Positions 26,001-41,000 of a stretch of 64,000 nt of DNA are shown one piece after another. The stretch is taken from the NCBI GenBank assembly GCA_026874595.1, contig CM049309.1, positions 51,372,079 through 51,436,078 of the forward strand, in the 5' to 3' direction. This DNA comes from Sipunculus nudus (Eukaryota > Annelida > Sipuncula > Golfingiida > Sipunculidae). The notes below the pieces were generated by a model, which had not been told where the DNA came from, did no database searches, and saw nothing but the letters and a program-made list of their open reading frames with translations. Position 1 is the first letter of the stretch. Each line of letters starts with the position of its first letter. The position numbers and the translations under genes are program-made.

Positions 26001-29000
26001 CATGTTTGAAATCATGTACATTTATTGTATGCTTAAGCATATTATTTATAGTGACATAGAAAGAATAAAGATTATATGCAAAATGTATCAGATATCAGTT
26101 GCAAACCATATAAGTTTGGCTTGGTGTGCTTTTTGTGAAACAATGTGACCAGATAGAAATCCTTGTTAGTTACTGTAGTATCCCTTTTATCCATATTATT
26201 TTCATTAAAAATTGTTTATATAAATTCTGTTTAACTTAACCAGACTGGATAATGGATATGTGAAATAAAGTACCCAATATAAAAACATTTTTTTCACAAA
26301 ATTGTCAGGAATTCTGTAGATATGATAGAATTTTATTTTTAATGGCTAATGAACATTAGGGCAGTTTGAAACCAGCTTGCCTGTAGTTTATCATGACTGG
26401 AACAATAATCTTTCATCTCCGTTTTTAGCTCATCTGACTGAAAGTCATCTGAGCTATAGCCATCACTCTGTCTGTTGTCCGTTTGTTTGTCTTTCTGTCT
26501 GTCCAATGACCAGGCACAATTTGTAACTGCCGGACCTAGAATCTTCTAACTTGAAATCTAGGGAGGTCCATGAAAAATTTCCTTGGAAACCTGAAATTAG
26601 GCCTCTGTTACCCATATCCTCCGAGCTATGCTTAAGTTGAATGGGTATACCACCTACAAAATTTGGCATTCAGATGATAAAATTCCTTCTGTTAACGTCT
26701 TCCTAGTCAGCTGAGCATCATGACCCCTGGGTCACTTGTTGCAGACACTGTTTCAAAATGGAACAGCCTCATTTGTTTTCAGAAAGCTTCTCCCCCTTCA
26801 TACTCCCTTTGTTTACTAACAACGGGCCTCGAATTCATTCTGTCTGGCTCTCTGACACTTTACAGCTTCTGCCCAGGCATCAGGTTTGATTGTCTGTGGG
26901 TACCTTTGATGTCTGTAGGCACAGTGTCTAAAAAAAACTGGTGAAAGAAAATGGCTCTGGTCTGTAGTGACCTACTCCGCCTGCTACAGAAAGTACTATT
27001 CACAAGGAATTTTTAAAATCAGACGTGATGTTGATAATCAAGGACTGTTGATTACCCACGTTCAGGTCTCTCTGTCCTCATGTCACAAAGTGTATATGTA
27101 ATACTGACCTAAAACTTCAGACTACAGAACACATTTTATATATTGATGTAGTGATATATTCTGTAAAATCTATTTATTATTTCAAACTCACTTAAATTGA
27201 TAAACCACTTATGTTAAAGTTTAATGGTTGCAATTTGAAGTTAAATTATTACTATAATATAAATCCTGCTGGTGCTGAACCTTGGTCAAGTCAGAGCTTT
27301 ATTGAAATCTGATTGGACTACAACACAACAGGGTATAACTGTAATTAGTAAACCTATTGATTATACTAGTATACTGAATAGTGATGAAGGGCAGGTTAAA
27401 TGCTCACCTTTGACCTACAGCTTTCTATGTTATTATATGAAAATTTATGTATATAATATTAAGGAGAATACATCTTGACTGCTTTCTCTAAAAGAAATGG
27501 TCCCTTCCAGATGTGTCCCATGAGCCGTCTCTGGTCCTTATCCTCAAGTGGGGTGGAGAGCTTACCCCAGCCGGAAAAACACAAGCAGAAGATCTCGGCA
27601 AAGCATTCCGCAATATGTACCCTGGTGGACAAGGTGTGTAGACCTGAATTAATTATAGTTCTCTGTGTATTATTTTACATATTACAGTGTTTTGTGTATA
27701 TATTCTGACAAATAACATATCAAAGAGTTTTTTCTTGCAAATAATAGTTCCAAATATTTTTGTGTAATGAATAACATTTCTCAATGCAATTTTTCACATA
27801 TATCAATGTCCAGATTCTTATCTTTTGATTAAGGATGTACAACATATTTTATTTCTAATAAAAATATGTAGAATATTATCTCACAGGTAATAGAGCACAG
27901 TTTATTTATTACCAAAAAAACTGTTCAGAATATCATCTCATAAGTAAAAGAGCACAGTATATTCATTACAAATAAAAATGTTCAGAATATTATCCTACAA
28001 GTAATAGTGCACAGTAATTATATTACATGTTATTGTGATCAGTGTGTTATCTTATGAATTTATAACATTGCTAAGTGTGTATTTTCTAGCAAATAACACT
28101 TCATTTTATCAGCTAATAAACAACAATGCACAATATAGTGATTATCTTACAAGAAACAAACAGTACAAGGTGTATTATCATGCAGATAACTGTGATATGT
28201 TACAAATAATAGCATAGTCTATCATCTTGCAAATAAGTCTAATATAGTTTATTATCTTACAAACAAGATCATTGTGCATTAACCGATAAATGCCATTTTG
28301 TTGTGTATTTATGTATTAACACATTTATTTCAATAAAGATATTGATTTATTATCATGCAATACAAGACCTTTAAATTTATTATTGCCACATGATTGCCAC
28401 ATGAAATGACAGGACTGCATGTCATAGTCCTATCAAGTCATCCAAAAGTAAATTTACTGTTTATTTACAGATATTGATTTTGTGATAATTAGTAGCAGCC
28501 AAAGGTCTGATGGAAAAGTGGATGATATACTGTGGTTGTCTTTTTGTTTGCTGTGGTTATTTTTTTTAGGGTTTCAAATTTGTGATATTCATGAGAGAGA
28601 AATTATCAAGAAAATGAAACCATGAATAAGAAGCTCCATTATCAAAAGCAAGTCAAAAGGGAAAAGATGATTATAAAATAAAAAATAAAAGATAATGTAT
28701 GTTACCTTTAAATCAGAGATTGCTGTAATAAATGATATCAGATCTTTCAGATTATCTGGAAATAGTTTCAACTCATTCAGTTTTTACTTGGGTCCTGCTT
28801 TAATTATTACAATTTTGCGTGCAAATTGTTTAATATAAATAATCTGTATAAATATGAATAATCTGTGAAAGTTAATCTTTTGTACTGCAACTCATACACA
28901 GCTCCTTAATTTGTTTTGGTACTTTCATGATCATGATAAACCAATTTAGAACTTTTCTTCTTTCATACTGGAAAATTATGAAAACCTCTTGCATTTTGTA

Positions 29001-32000
29001 TAAATACTGGTAACTAACAAATGAAACATGCTCTGGTAGGAATTTTATATAAGTCCATTATAATCACACATTAGAAAAGCAGTTGTGTAACAGTAACACA
29101 GGTAACTATTAATCTTTGGCTGTACAGCCTTGCTCGATCTTTATATGCGGGCCTCTGGCCAATATGTAAGGCAGTACCAAACAAGCTAGTTTATAATATT
29201 GTGTTTAATGGCCATGCATTTTATCAACACAATCAACCATGTACAGTCACTATTTTCAGGAAGTACTTAAGTGAAACACTTCAGCAATGCACAGCCTGGC
29301 ACCTTCACACATCCAGGGTCACAGCTTGTTGTCATTCACTCCTGGGCAGTGCATCATAGAGCACAGAGTGGGCACAGGAATTGTGAAGCTTGTTGATTTC
29401 ATTCTGTTGTGTTGCATCTCTGAGTACACTTATAGCCATGCTGATATGAGCTCACTGTGTTAAAATGTATAAGTAATATCACCCAAAACAGTCAGTGCAG
29501 TGTTGAAAAACAATCATGCTTTTCAGTTCCATGTTCCATGAATTTAGTCAAGTAAATTAAATCAAATGATTTATATTGAACAAACCTTGGCCCACGATAA
29601 TTGATGTTAACCTTGAATGATGTGTCATACCATGCATTCTGGGCCTGGTTCAGATCTTTGGAATTTGAAATATAGGTTCGAGGGCTGAGGAAGAGAAGTT
29701 CTTCAAGTATAAGTTTTCTATTTTCGGGGTAGGACGTACCCTTGTGGTTAAGGCATTGGACTTCTGAGCTGAAGGTCCCTGGTTCAAACCCCGCCGGTGC
29801 CTTGATGGCATAATGGTGTTATCTCCTTGAACCTGAGAGATTAGCTGTAATATCTTAACAACACGTAATGACTTCTGGATTATTCCTATAAATCAAGACA
29901 AACAAAACCTGAAATCCAAAAAGCTTAATAATAACATATCATTCTTGTCTCATGGATACATTCATCCTCATTCAATAGACAGTGCCACCAAAAGGCCATT
30001 GGCCCATCCTAAAAAAATAAAAAAAAATGTTTTCTGTTTTCAGCCAGACATACAGTTTACCAAAAGCTACAGCCTAAAATACATTTACCATCATAACTGT
30101 ACTACTAGTTCTATCAGTTTTGCATACAGACACACGAATAAGGGATTAATTAAGGTCACTGTAACCAGCATAATTAGCAACATTTTCATGTAACCTTTTA
30201 TAGTTTTAACCACCTGTTTAATCAGTTTTGCATACAGACACACAGGCACTATAACCTAATTCATTGTTACACTGTAGTGTACATCCTAAAATGCTGTAGG
30301 ACTAAAAGCATGATTTAGGTCTGTAAGATATAAATTCATTATTAACTTAACAGTAACAGAAAAAAATGTGTTACTATGCATGTTCAGGTCTGTGATTTCA
30401 TGAGACTTTCAACTGTTTTGGTGACCCATGGGTCATTTTGAAAGCTTAGATAGGGCAAGACATGAGACAGAATAATTTTTACAAGCTCAAACCTGTGCCT
30501 TTAACACTAGTTTGCTTGGCATTCACCAGAAAACGCAGCATCCAGGTGTGATGGTGGTGTGTTGACCTGCTTCGTTTGGCTCTAGGTAGTGCATGGCAGA
30601 TTGAACGTAGATGTATCTAATTTAACAGGTGACTATGGTTCCTCGCCCGGCCTAGGTCTCCTGCGTCTACACAGTACTTTCCGACATGATCTAAAGATCT
30701 ACGCATCTGACGAGGGCAGAGTACAGATGACTGCAGCGGCATTTGCCAAGGTACATCCTGTTCACTCCTTACAACAGTGACCCCTTACTTTGACCCCAGT
30801 TACTTAATGGAGAGCATAAAAATAAGGTCGTATAACATTGTTACAGTTTGTTAACATCAATGTTTGTTTTGAGTGATATTGGTTATTTTTCTCGTTAACT
30901 CCACATAGGCTATTATTCACATGAAGTTTTCCCAGCTGTAAACCAACACACTTATTGATGGTACTTGATTGATGATATGATAATCCTTTTCTTGACATCC
31001 CTCTCCATCATTGACAGTATGAGAGTAATAACCCCCCCCCCCCCCCACCCCCTATTCACCCACACACACATACCAGATATAACCAATAATCCAGAGAATC
31101 ATGACCTTTTGAACACTCACTTAGTGTCTGTTATTTGTAATACTGGTCTAAAGCTATAGGGTCCACAACATAAATTATACATCTGTGTGGTCCATTGATG
31201 GACAGTCTTTGAAAATTCTTGATAGAACCCCATCCCCCATCCCCAACACACACACTTCAGTACCTACTGGTATTACTCGACTGAGGAAACTTTAGTTAGT
31301 ATGGTTTATTGATTGTTTGAATATGAAGTCATGAAAAGCATATGAAAATTTTGTCTCACAAAAACTGCATGTATTTTACTTTACACTAAGGAAATAAATG
31401 ATATTGATGATGTTGTTGACTATGCTGATGAACATATTATTTTACAGGGGCTGCTTGCTCTTGAGGGTGAACTAACTCCTATTCTTGTCCAAATGGTGAA
31501 GAGTGCCAATATGAACGGTCTCCTTGACAACGATAATGAATCTGCAAAGTATCAAAACATGTAAGTGTTCAGTAAATGTTTCTGCCATTATTCTTGAAAT
31601 GAAAGCCACAAAAACATCCAAGGTTCAAGTTTGTACTTTTAAAATGCATTTATTTTTAGTCTGTGATATTTAGATGACTGTGTTATATCACTACAAACAC
31701 AATATATGCAGTTTGGGCCAAGAGTCAATGGTCTAGGCCACTATTTTTAGTTAAGGGTTATATAGATGTATATTTAGTGTACATAAATATATATGTAACA
31801 CATATGTATAAATTTTTAGACAAACTGTTTAAAAGAAGTTGCATTCTACCTCTCTTCTTTATTTTTTATTTTTAAAAAAAGGATTTTGGATATTTGGTGG
31901 CTTTCTGAATACCCTTCATGTATTGGTTAAATTTCCATAGATACAGCATTATACTAGTGTTCTTTGCTATCTATATTATCTATTTAGCACTCTTAGTCTT

Positions 32001-35000
32001 CTTAATACACTAACTGCTCTGTAGAATCCTTTTATTGTTTAGTCTCAGTGTTAGGCATCTTGCTCATTGTAATGGCCCTTGGCAAATTTAGACTTCATTC
32101 TTTCATATGATCGCTTAATGTTTTGTAAGCCCTCTTGTTGTAATGTATAGTGGACTTTGTTCATATACTCTCCAAATATTGCTGCAAAGTGATTGTTGTT
32201 TCTGTTCTTTTTAGCCAAGATAATTATACAATAATAGAATACAGTTTACAGTTTAACAATACTGTTAAGCCATCCACACACACAGCCTTGTCCCAGTATC
32301 AAAAATACACTGCAAGCAGATATTTAAAATGTTTTGAAAAGATAACAGTTTTGAATGCCATGGGAAAAACATGTCAGTATATAGCTTGTGAATGTATTTT
32401 TCAAGTGCATATAAATTAGTATTTGACGGTTTCATTTTATTTTAACAAATCATCATCAGTGGATCTGCATGTTGATGATACCTATGGTTAAGGTTTTACT
32501 CATAAATGCCTGTATAAAGACAGTGACAAGATTTTGCACGTTGTCAGATTTCTTTTAGGTTCATAATCAAGGGTTTTGTTGGCTGATAGAAGTGACGTTT
32601 ACTTTAGATAAGTTGGCCAATAAAATTAATGAGATACCAGGTTATTTATGCCATAAATAATTGTAAGAAATTAATGACATATCCAGCTAGTGTGTTTGTG
32701 TTACTTTGATTCAAAAGTTAGGATGAGATTTGTGATATTTAAACTAGGAATAACAGCTGAAAGTTACATTTCCATATCTCTGCATTAATCCACCATCCTT
32801 ACAGTGTGTTAACCTACACAGCATCCACTTAAATATCATTATACTTTCCCAATATTTTTTATCATAACATCAGCCCTGTTCCACTCACCATACCATCATT
32901 TATATTAATGCACCATCAGTCTTTAGCACATGATCATTTACATGCCAGAGTTTTCCCTAAAACCCATTCTCATGTTTAGTGACTACTAATATAGTGGGCG
33001 TAGGTATCTCCCAGGTACAGTGATCACATGCAGTCAATAACTGTAGAAAGGGAGTTGCTGAAAGCAGGGACCACTGTATATGATATGATAGCCTAATTTA
33101 GTTGGACTCTTTTATTAGGCCCTGCCATACATTCTGTTGCCCGTGCAGTAATAGTTTCTGAAGGATAAGAGGAATAGCCTCTTTTAGACACCATTAAACT
33201 TGTGTTTCATTCTTAAACATTTAAAAAAGTTGATGCTTATTATGAAAAAGTTCTTCATCTCTTTACTAGTGGAATATCAGTGTGGATGAGTGTTTAGTAG
33301 GGACGGGAAAGAACATTGTCACATACATTTACACATGAATACTTTACTTGGAGCAACAATTAAACAAGTGACAAGCAGTATGTTGTTACATTTTGTATAA
33401 ACTGGCCTGCTTTAAAGACTGGCACTGGTAAGGGATAATTCATTGCTACACCTGATATAAGGACAAAGTTATACTGGAGAAACTTGCACCTTCTTGTGAT
33501 CAGATTTTATGACAGGGGCTGATAATATAAAACGTCAGATGTTTTAGGGCTAGCTCAGGGACAGATGGTGGATTACTGGGATACAGGAATGTAGCTTAAG
33601 CCTGCTGTTATTATTAACATCAACAAACTAGCCGTGATTAATAGTAAAGCGGAATGGCTTATGTATGTCTCTAGTGACTGGTCAGTGTGGACCAACCAAA
33701 CGAAGTGCATCACACATCGTCACCAGACCTACATGTCAACCAGATTTGGGTACTGTTACTATGTCCTGTAGTGTTGCCGTGACGTTTGTATGGTTTCATA
33801 GCATGTACCATTGGTCTTGGCCGGGAGCTGTTTATACTAATATTTCATTAACTATTACCACCATCGTACCCTTCCACCAGAGGTCATTTTTTTCAACTTA
33901 AACAGACCTCTTCCAGTAAAGAATTGTGGGGATGTCCAAAACTACTTGTCTCAACTGTCAAACTTCAGAATCAACATTTTAAGGAAACAACTTCTGTCTA
34001 CATTTCATGTATGCATGCTGAGAAAATATTACTTCAGTGTGCATTCAGTGTGCATTACCCACAATCCCTAAGCAGCAGATGCATCCTCATGTGATTGTGA
34101 TTCTGTGCAGTGTGCCCCCCCCCCCCCCATGATGAGCACATATGGTTTGTTTTTTTAGGAGGCACCTTCAAATATAGATAAGTGAATGTTGCCCAACTAC
34201 ATGTAAATACCTGTGCATGTGTTAGCTGTTTATTTCAGGTGGTATGATGTTTCATGGATCAAACAGAGACTTTGAAAAGAGAAAAAAATAATAATGGGCT
34301 TATGATATAGTATACTTCTGTAAACAAAATTAAACCTTTTTTTCTTGCAAAATGTTTATATTTATATCAAGGATCTGAATCTGAGTGGGTTTACCTAGGG
34401 TTATAGAGTGAATTAGAGATTGGTCTATCAGTGATGAAATGATTATGAAAGAATGCCATAGAAGGATTGGACATTTGGTTAAAGTAAGATGGTGGGCATC
34501 ACACTTTAATTTCAGAGCTCAAATTGTGTGGATATGTATGCCTACTGAAATAGCAGATCAAATTGATATAAATTACTTCATTAAATAGGATGGTAAAAGC
34601 AGTAAAGAACAAATAGATCCTTTGGTTTAATAATTAATAAATAATATATGTAATAGCAACCAATTGACATGTGTATTTATTAATAGATCATTAAATAAAT
34701 AAGATACAGGTAGCAGCTAGTAAACTGTCATATGTAAGAAGCAAGCAAACCCTTTGGTTCATTTATTGTTTACACCTTGTGTTTTCCACTTCCTACATTT
34801 GCATATAAATGTACCGTTAGATATATTCTAGGGTTAGGTACAGTCTAAATTCACCTTGATAATTTTGTATCACAACTGAGGAAAGTTACTGCTAATAAGT
34901 GCAGCTTGTGTTACTTACAGCAGCCTTTTATACCATTCAAATTTGTTTCTCCTCATTACTGTCCTTGTTTCTGTCATAAAGACTAAAATACCATTTAAAA

Positions 35001-38000
35001 TAGATATATAATAACACATCTGTTTGAGTATGATTAAGCAAATACCTATTTATTTAAAGTTTTGAGCAGCTTTTAAAATCAAGTGCCTGTAAATGGGAAG
35101 ATTTCTATGGCATAGGCATAGGCAAGTTAAACATGGCCACTGGGTAGTAAGATGGTAAATAACCCTTTGTAATGATACCTGAGTAGCTTCATTTTCAGGA
35201 GTTCTGTTGAATCAGCAATATGTCACAAATTTGAAACTTAAGAATGTTAAGCCAAGCAGTAAACTCTGTTTCATGGTCAGGTCTCTTCCAGTTGTTACCT
35301 CTGTTTCAAAATATTTCAAGAATTATGTTTAAATTTCCCTCACATATATACACATACACCAGCAGAACACAAAACCCTAGTTCTGATTACTTATTTATGA
35401 TAGCACACTGTTGGGTCTGCTGTATTTGATTTGAAGAACTTCAGTAAGGTGTGAAGCTGATTTTGCTTGTAATGCATTGTCTGTGAAAATGGACACGCTT
35501 GTGTATGTATGGGGTGGAGTGAAAGTTTAGTTTATCTCTTTTTTAAGACTTGGTTTCATTTAGATTAACTCAGCTGTAAACTAGTTGCATGTTCTGAAGA
35601 GTGCATGCTTTGGACTTGTCTAAGTGTTTGGAAAATTTCATTATGTTGAAACCTGATATTATATTTATGTTTCCTGTCTATGCTTTCAGTTCGGAGGAGC
35701 TGATAAGCCTAGCCCTTGATACTAGTCATGTGGCGCCATATGTGCGACATTACATGGAGAGCCTGGGGTCTGTCCCAATTTTTTTTATCCTCTTTACTGT
35801 AGAAATCCTCAAGGTTACTTTAAAACATGGCTCAAAGAACATCTCTTCATTGTTTCTTGCATCTGGTAAACTTGTGCCACTATGCTGAAGCTCAGTTATG
35901 TGCAGAACCTAGATACCATCACCATAACCTAAAACATATTTGCCTAAAGCCTAATGAATGCTTAGCTATCTGTGTCCTTTGTTCTTAGTTCTGTTGGTTT
36001 TATTTAAGGAAGTGTGTAAATTGTATGTAATACACATTTAGATTACATAAAATTTAATGACGTCAAAATTGATTGTACCTGATTTAAATTTTAAAGTTTA
36101 ATTTGGCTTGTTTGATAACTTTAGCAGAACAGTTGTTATTCAGCATTGATAAGCTTTTTCTACATAAAGTGTTAGGTTTAGCCTATCCGATAATTCAGTC
36201 TTTCCATGCTTTTTCAAATCTTACTTCAGTAAACCTATCAAAAGTAAAGAAAGATATCGGTGGCTTTTGTCTTATTTCAGAAGGGTTATAGGCAATGTCT
36301 TGTGGACATGTGTCATGTGACAAGTTCTCTTGTTAGAACTTTGTCTCATGGACATCTGTCATGTGAGCAACTGTCTCATGGACAGTTGGGCATTTCTCTG
36401 TACACTGAGACTTAACTCATGCAGTGAGCTCATACTGAATCTTGAACTTGTTGGGAATAAGATACTTTTCTCTCGTTCTTGAAGCTATCATTTGTAGTAT
36501 GTTGACCTAATGTGGTGGTTGGTATCAATCTTAAAGTGTGCTTCTTGCATGGTGGCCAGGAGAAACAATTACATAGAGTGTGTCATGATAACAGTTTATG
36601 ACAGATTTCTCTGTAAATGACCAGTTCTTATTTTACTTCATCTCATTATTTGCTGTTATAATTGATATATTCTAGCATTTATTCCAATGATAAAAATCTA
36701 TGAATTTCCATCAAGAAAATAAACCTTTCTTTCCTAACATGCACACCTGGACTTGGTCAAAATATGAAAAGCATGTGTCTTTTTAAATTTTCAAACATTC
36801 TGATCAAAGTTATATATTTTTCCATCCACTTAAAAATTTGTTCTAGTGTATGTTCTTTGAGACATGTTATCAGCAATTTGACAACAATCAAAAGTTTTTC
36901 ATGAAATTGCCAGTCACGGGTATGTGATCAAAACAGCCTGTGTAAATCATGACATTTCAAATGAACATGCACGGTGGTTTGTTGGTAATGCAGTGCTGCC
37001 ACTTTATTCTCTTATTAAAGTATTATACATTTTTTTTCAGAAAACATTGTCTCTTTATTTTTCATAAGTTTTTCAAGTGTTAATACTTTTAGCTGAGGTG
37101 ACTGTCAGTCATCTGAGCTGTAGTGATGGTCCTGTGTCTGTTGGCAGTCCCTTAACAGGGCATGCTTTCAAACCGTTGGACCTACTGATCAGAAAATCAA
37201 AATACATTTAGATGTTCCTAAGTTCTCCTACCAAACCAAAAATGGGTCACTATGACTTTGTTCATTCAAGAAATTAAGGGGAAACCTCTGTTTTCCATTA
37301 GATTCAGGACTATTGTTACACTTCCAGAATGTCTAATATCAAAACCTCTGGAGTTGTTTTGTTTTTATTTGGCATAGCTATTCCTCTATATGTTTTCTTT
37401 AAAATTCTCAGAAATATTTTCTGTATTGCATTATTTGTAAGAGTAATGGGCCTGAACATAATGTATTTAGTCAAAATACCAGGAAATATATTTACCCTTT
37501 TTCCATGGTAACTGTTGAATCTAGAGAGCCTTTTTTCAAGCATGTAACTTTATTTTATGAACATTTAACTATATACCAGAAATATGATCAGAATTTTCTA
37601 TTTTATCTTTAAAGTTATTTGCAAAAATTTATGAATCAGTACATTAAATTTTGCCAAATTTGACCATGGCACATTTTCCCCTGTAAACTGTTGATTTAAT
37701 TTTCATAGCATATACACATAAGGATTTGATCTTTCAAAATCTGCAATTTCAAAGGAATTGATCAAAAAGAGTAGCTTTTATTCATGTTTTTAGACAGGCC
37801 TAGTACATGGGTCTGCAGTGAGTGATGCAGCCCTCAAATAGGTAATGTAACTTCACTCCAGGTAGCTCCCTTGGTCCAGCTCAGCTAGGTTTCTCCTGAA
37901 GGGATCAGTCCTTTCTGTCGCACCTGCCAATCCATCTGTCAATTTTATATATGCAACACAGTATCTCTTAACTTTTCCTGGTTCTTTTATGGCTACATGT

Positions 38001-41000
38001 CAGAGTATAAGTTTTGCAATCATATATTTAGTACTTAATTCTAACCAAACAGGAGGGCAATTTCCTCTAAGTTTTTCAAATGCTTACACATATAAAAAAA
38101 ATAACAATAGAAATAAGGATATTTTGCTAATTTTACAAAAGTCAGCTGAGTGCTGTGACCCATGGGTCCTTTGTTTTGTTTTTAGACTTTTTTGCTCATA
38201 TCTTCATCTTGTGCTTCAATCCCCAATAAAACCTGATATATATAAAACCTGAAGTCTGTTTAGCAACATTGAATATATAAATAACAGCAAAATATTGCAA
38301 AAAAATTAAAAAATAAATTCATTCTGTCCTTAATTCATACAAAATGTTGTACATTTTGCTAAAATCAAGAGTGGCAGTGTTGATAATGACATATTCTGAA
38401 TGATGCACTATATATACGGCACACACCCAAATGTATAAACCATTGCTTCACCACATTCCATAAGCCTAAACATTTAAATATCTTATAGTTGTGTATTTTA
38501 CTTCTAAAATTGTTTCCAGCAGAAGATATCTTAATATAACAATACTGTCTGGTTTTCATATATAACAAGCTCACCTGGTACTGTTTCCATTACATATATA
38601 TGAGCCTTAGGTCAGTCTGTTGTCAGCATACCCGGCAATGGATGGACAGATTTTCATAAACGTTTCATACATGCCTGTTGAATTGCTAGCTACTGTTTTG
38701 CTTGGTGGAGGTGCTGTTTCCAAAAACTTGCAAAGATTTGGTTGTATTCTTTCAAGACTAAGACATCTCCAACTTGGTGATTCTATTTTTGGACTAAGAA
38801 ATCATAAGAGCCATTTTAGAGACTAAGTCTCAATTCTTATAGTAATGCCAGCAAAGTGTTTTGCATTTCAGGTTAAAAAAATATTATAGAGTCCCCTTGT
38901 GTAGTCATTGCAAATTTAGAATATATTTGAATGGCCACACAATGAATACTTAACAAAGCATATCAAAATCACTATTTAGTCCTTCAAAGCTTATGCCATT
39001 GATAATCATTCCACTGCTTAATTTTATAGAGAGCATGTCTTTATTAAAAGTGTTTTGGTGAAGTGTCTACTACCTCCCACTTGACCTCTGTTAAAAAATA
39101 TATGTATCTTTAAAACAGCTGCAGCTATCATTACAAAATTTTGCAGACATTTATTTTGTGGTAATTATTTAAAAACTCAGCTCGTAGTTGTGCCATCTTT
39201 GTTGACCTACTTTCTGTGAGTCTAAATTATCTATTATTTAAATTTATCTAATATTATTATATATCCCAGAAAGATATAATTAGCCAGAAATATTAACACT
39301 TCAATTTTCTGCCATGGCTAAATTTCCTGTTAAGCAGGGGAATATAATGAGGATGGGTTGTTGAGAATTTAATTCAAAGTGTTGTCTTTGTAGAACTTTT
39401 AAATCCCTCATTGCAGAATTTTATGATTATTTGTTTACAAACATATTGTAAGATATGTATATGTAACCGAGTATCTCCTGCAATTGACATTTTCAAATTT
39501 TACAGGTATTGGTTATGAAACTGGACTGCTAAGCTTTAAATAGTTCTAGCTTCATTGCACCACAGCTTAATTTTTTTTTCATTTTTACCCATAGCAGACA
39601 TGTCTTGCACAGTTTCATGCAGACAGGAAATGTAAGACCTCTCAATTTACTTTGATTTAATTTAAATTATATCTGAAGTTTCATTGTAGTCCTCCTGAAA
39701 TGTAACAAGCTAGGAAACCAGTCATTATTCTGGCTGTGTTACCTTTTATACTAAATAGCTTCCCTATCAAAGCAATAAATTATCAAGACATATTGTAGTA
39801 TTTGAAGCTAATTCAGATAGTTATAAACTGGAGCCCTCTTTAACTTAGTTACCATAAAACAAGATAGTTTCATGAAAATGATAATGCAGGTGAAATTTTG
39901 CCAAAATATGGAAAATCCTCTGACTATACCATTTATGCTCTAGTGCTTGTCTAAGTTTTGAATTAAATTGTTTGCAGAAATATTGTTATTGTAATATTCA
40001 ATTTGAATTCATATGAAACTTGCCCTGGCCAGTTTGCAAATAAAATTACATCTTGCAAGAAATGTGATTTATGCAATTCTTTATTTTTTATGGAAAAGAT
40101 TGAATAGTGTGAGGTTTTGCTTACAGGAAATCATGCACTTAGGTCGTAAAATACCAACAGTTAATTGGTTTAAACATTTCTTGTGTGTAGGGCATATGGA
40201 TGGTCCTGGAACCCCTGGCATTACTTACCAGAAAGGTTTGTGCGGGGCTGATAGACATGTCAACTGAATTAGGATTTACATATTTAAGCAGAGGGTATAG
40301 TGGTTGGTACATGCAGGTGGAGGGATTTGATACAGCAGGTGGATATATTAGGTCCTATGGTTTTATGGAAGACAATTTTACATGTTTAAGTAGGTGGCTT
40401 GTGCACGCAGGTGGATTGATTTGGGACTGTGTGTGACATGCAGGTGGATTAATTAAAGCCTCATGGTTTTATGTTAGACGGTTATTACATACAGCTGGAT
40501 ATAAGGGATGGTATTTTCTCTATGTAGAATAGATAGATGGATTTTTATTGAATTTCTAATCTAAAAGGTATATTTTGATGCCATGTATATAAAGGGTTTC
40601 ATGTTTTTAAGATCACATGGTCTTATTTAGGTTTCCTGTTTAGATAAAACTAGATAAGACATGTAAAAACTCAGGAATTCTTGCCACTTTTGGACAACTA
40701 TAGTACTAAATTTGTCATGAAAATTTCCTTCTTTTGAGGATTTTTTCTTTCAATTAAGTGAATATTTACTTTAATCTGTGGATAAAATATCTTTTATAGT
40801 TATTATTTTATAGTTTTTATAATACAGTTTGGGCCAAGTGTCAGTAAGTCAGAATGCCCCTCAAACTTTTCCTCATCTTATTTTGTATATGTGAGGATAT
40901 AAGATACTTGAACTCTCATTTATTTTTTCAGGGAGATGGAAAAATAAATTATGCTGTCAGGTTTTTCATTACCAACAAACTGCCCTTTGATGCCCTGGTG

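Larger units (their letters stand above)
24558..27510 (+). other. PPIP5K intron region around exon 12b
   Basis: Holds exon 12b (25564-25640) and a short family A copy (26427-26739). The remainder (24558-25563, 25641-26420, 26740-27510) shows no recognised repeat or gene. Confidence 0.6.
27634..30628 (+). other. PPIP5K intron 13
   Basis: About 3 kb. Contains a 57-base tandem repeat (27850-28030), very AT-rich DNA to about 29050, and a tRNA-derived SINE (29725-29900). A GTGACCCATGGGTCATTTTG fragment at 30421-30440 resembles a family A terminus. No coding sequence recognised. Confidence 0.6.

Noticed and set aside
29740-29800. Possible functional tRNA gene
   Set aside because: A and B boxes are present but the sequence does not form a full cloverleaf as read, and it continues into a SINE tail.
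37316-37543. Open frames on both strands near 37316-37543
   Set aside because: They lie inside family A copy A5 and match no known protein; related copies do not keep the frame.
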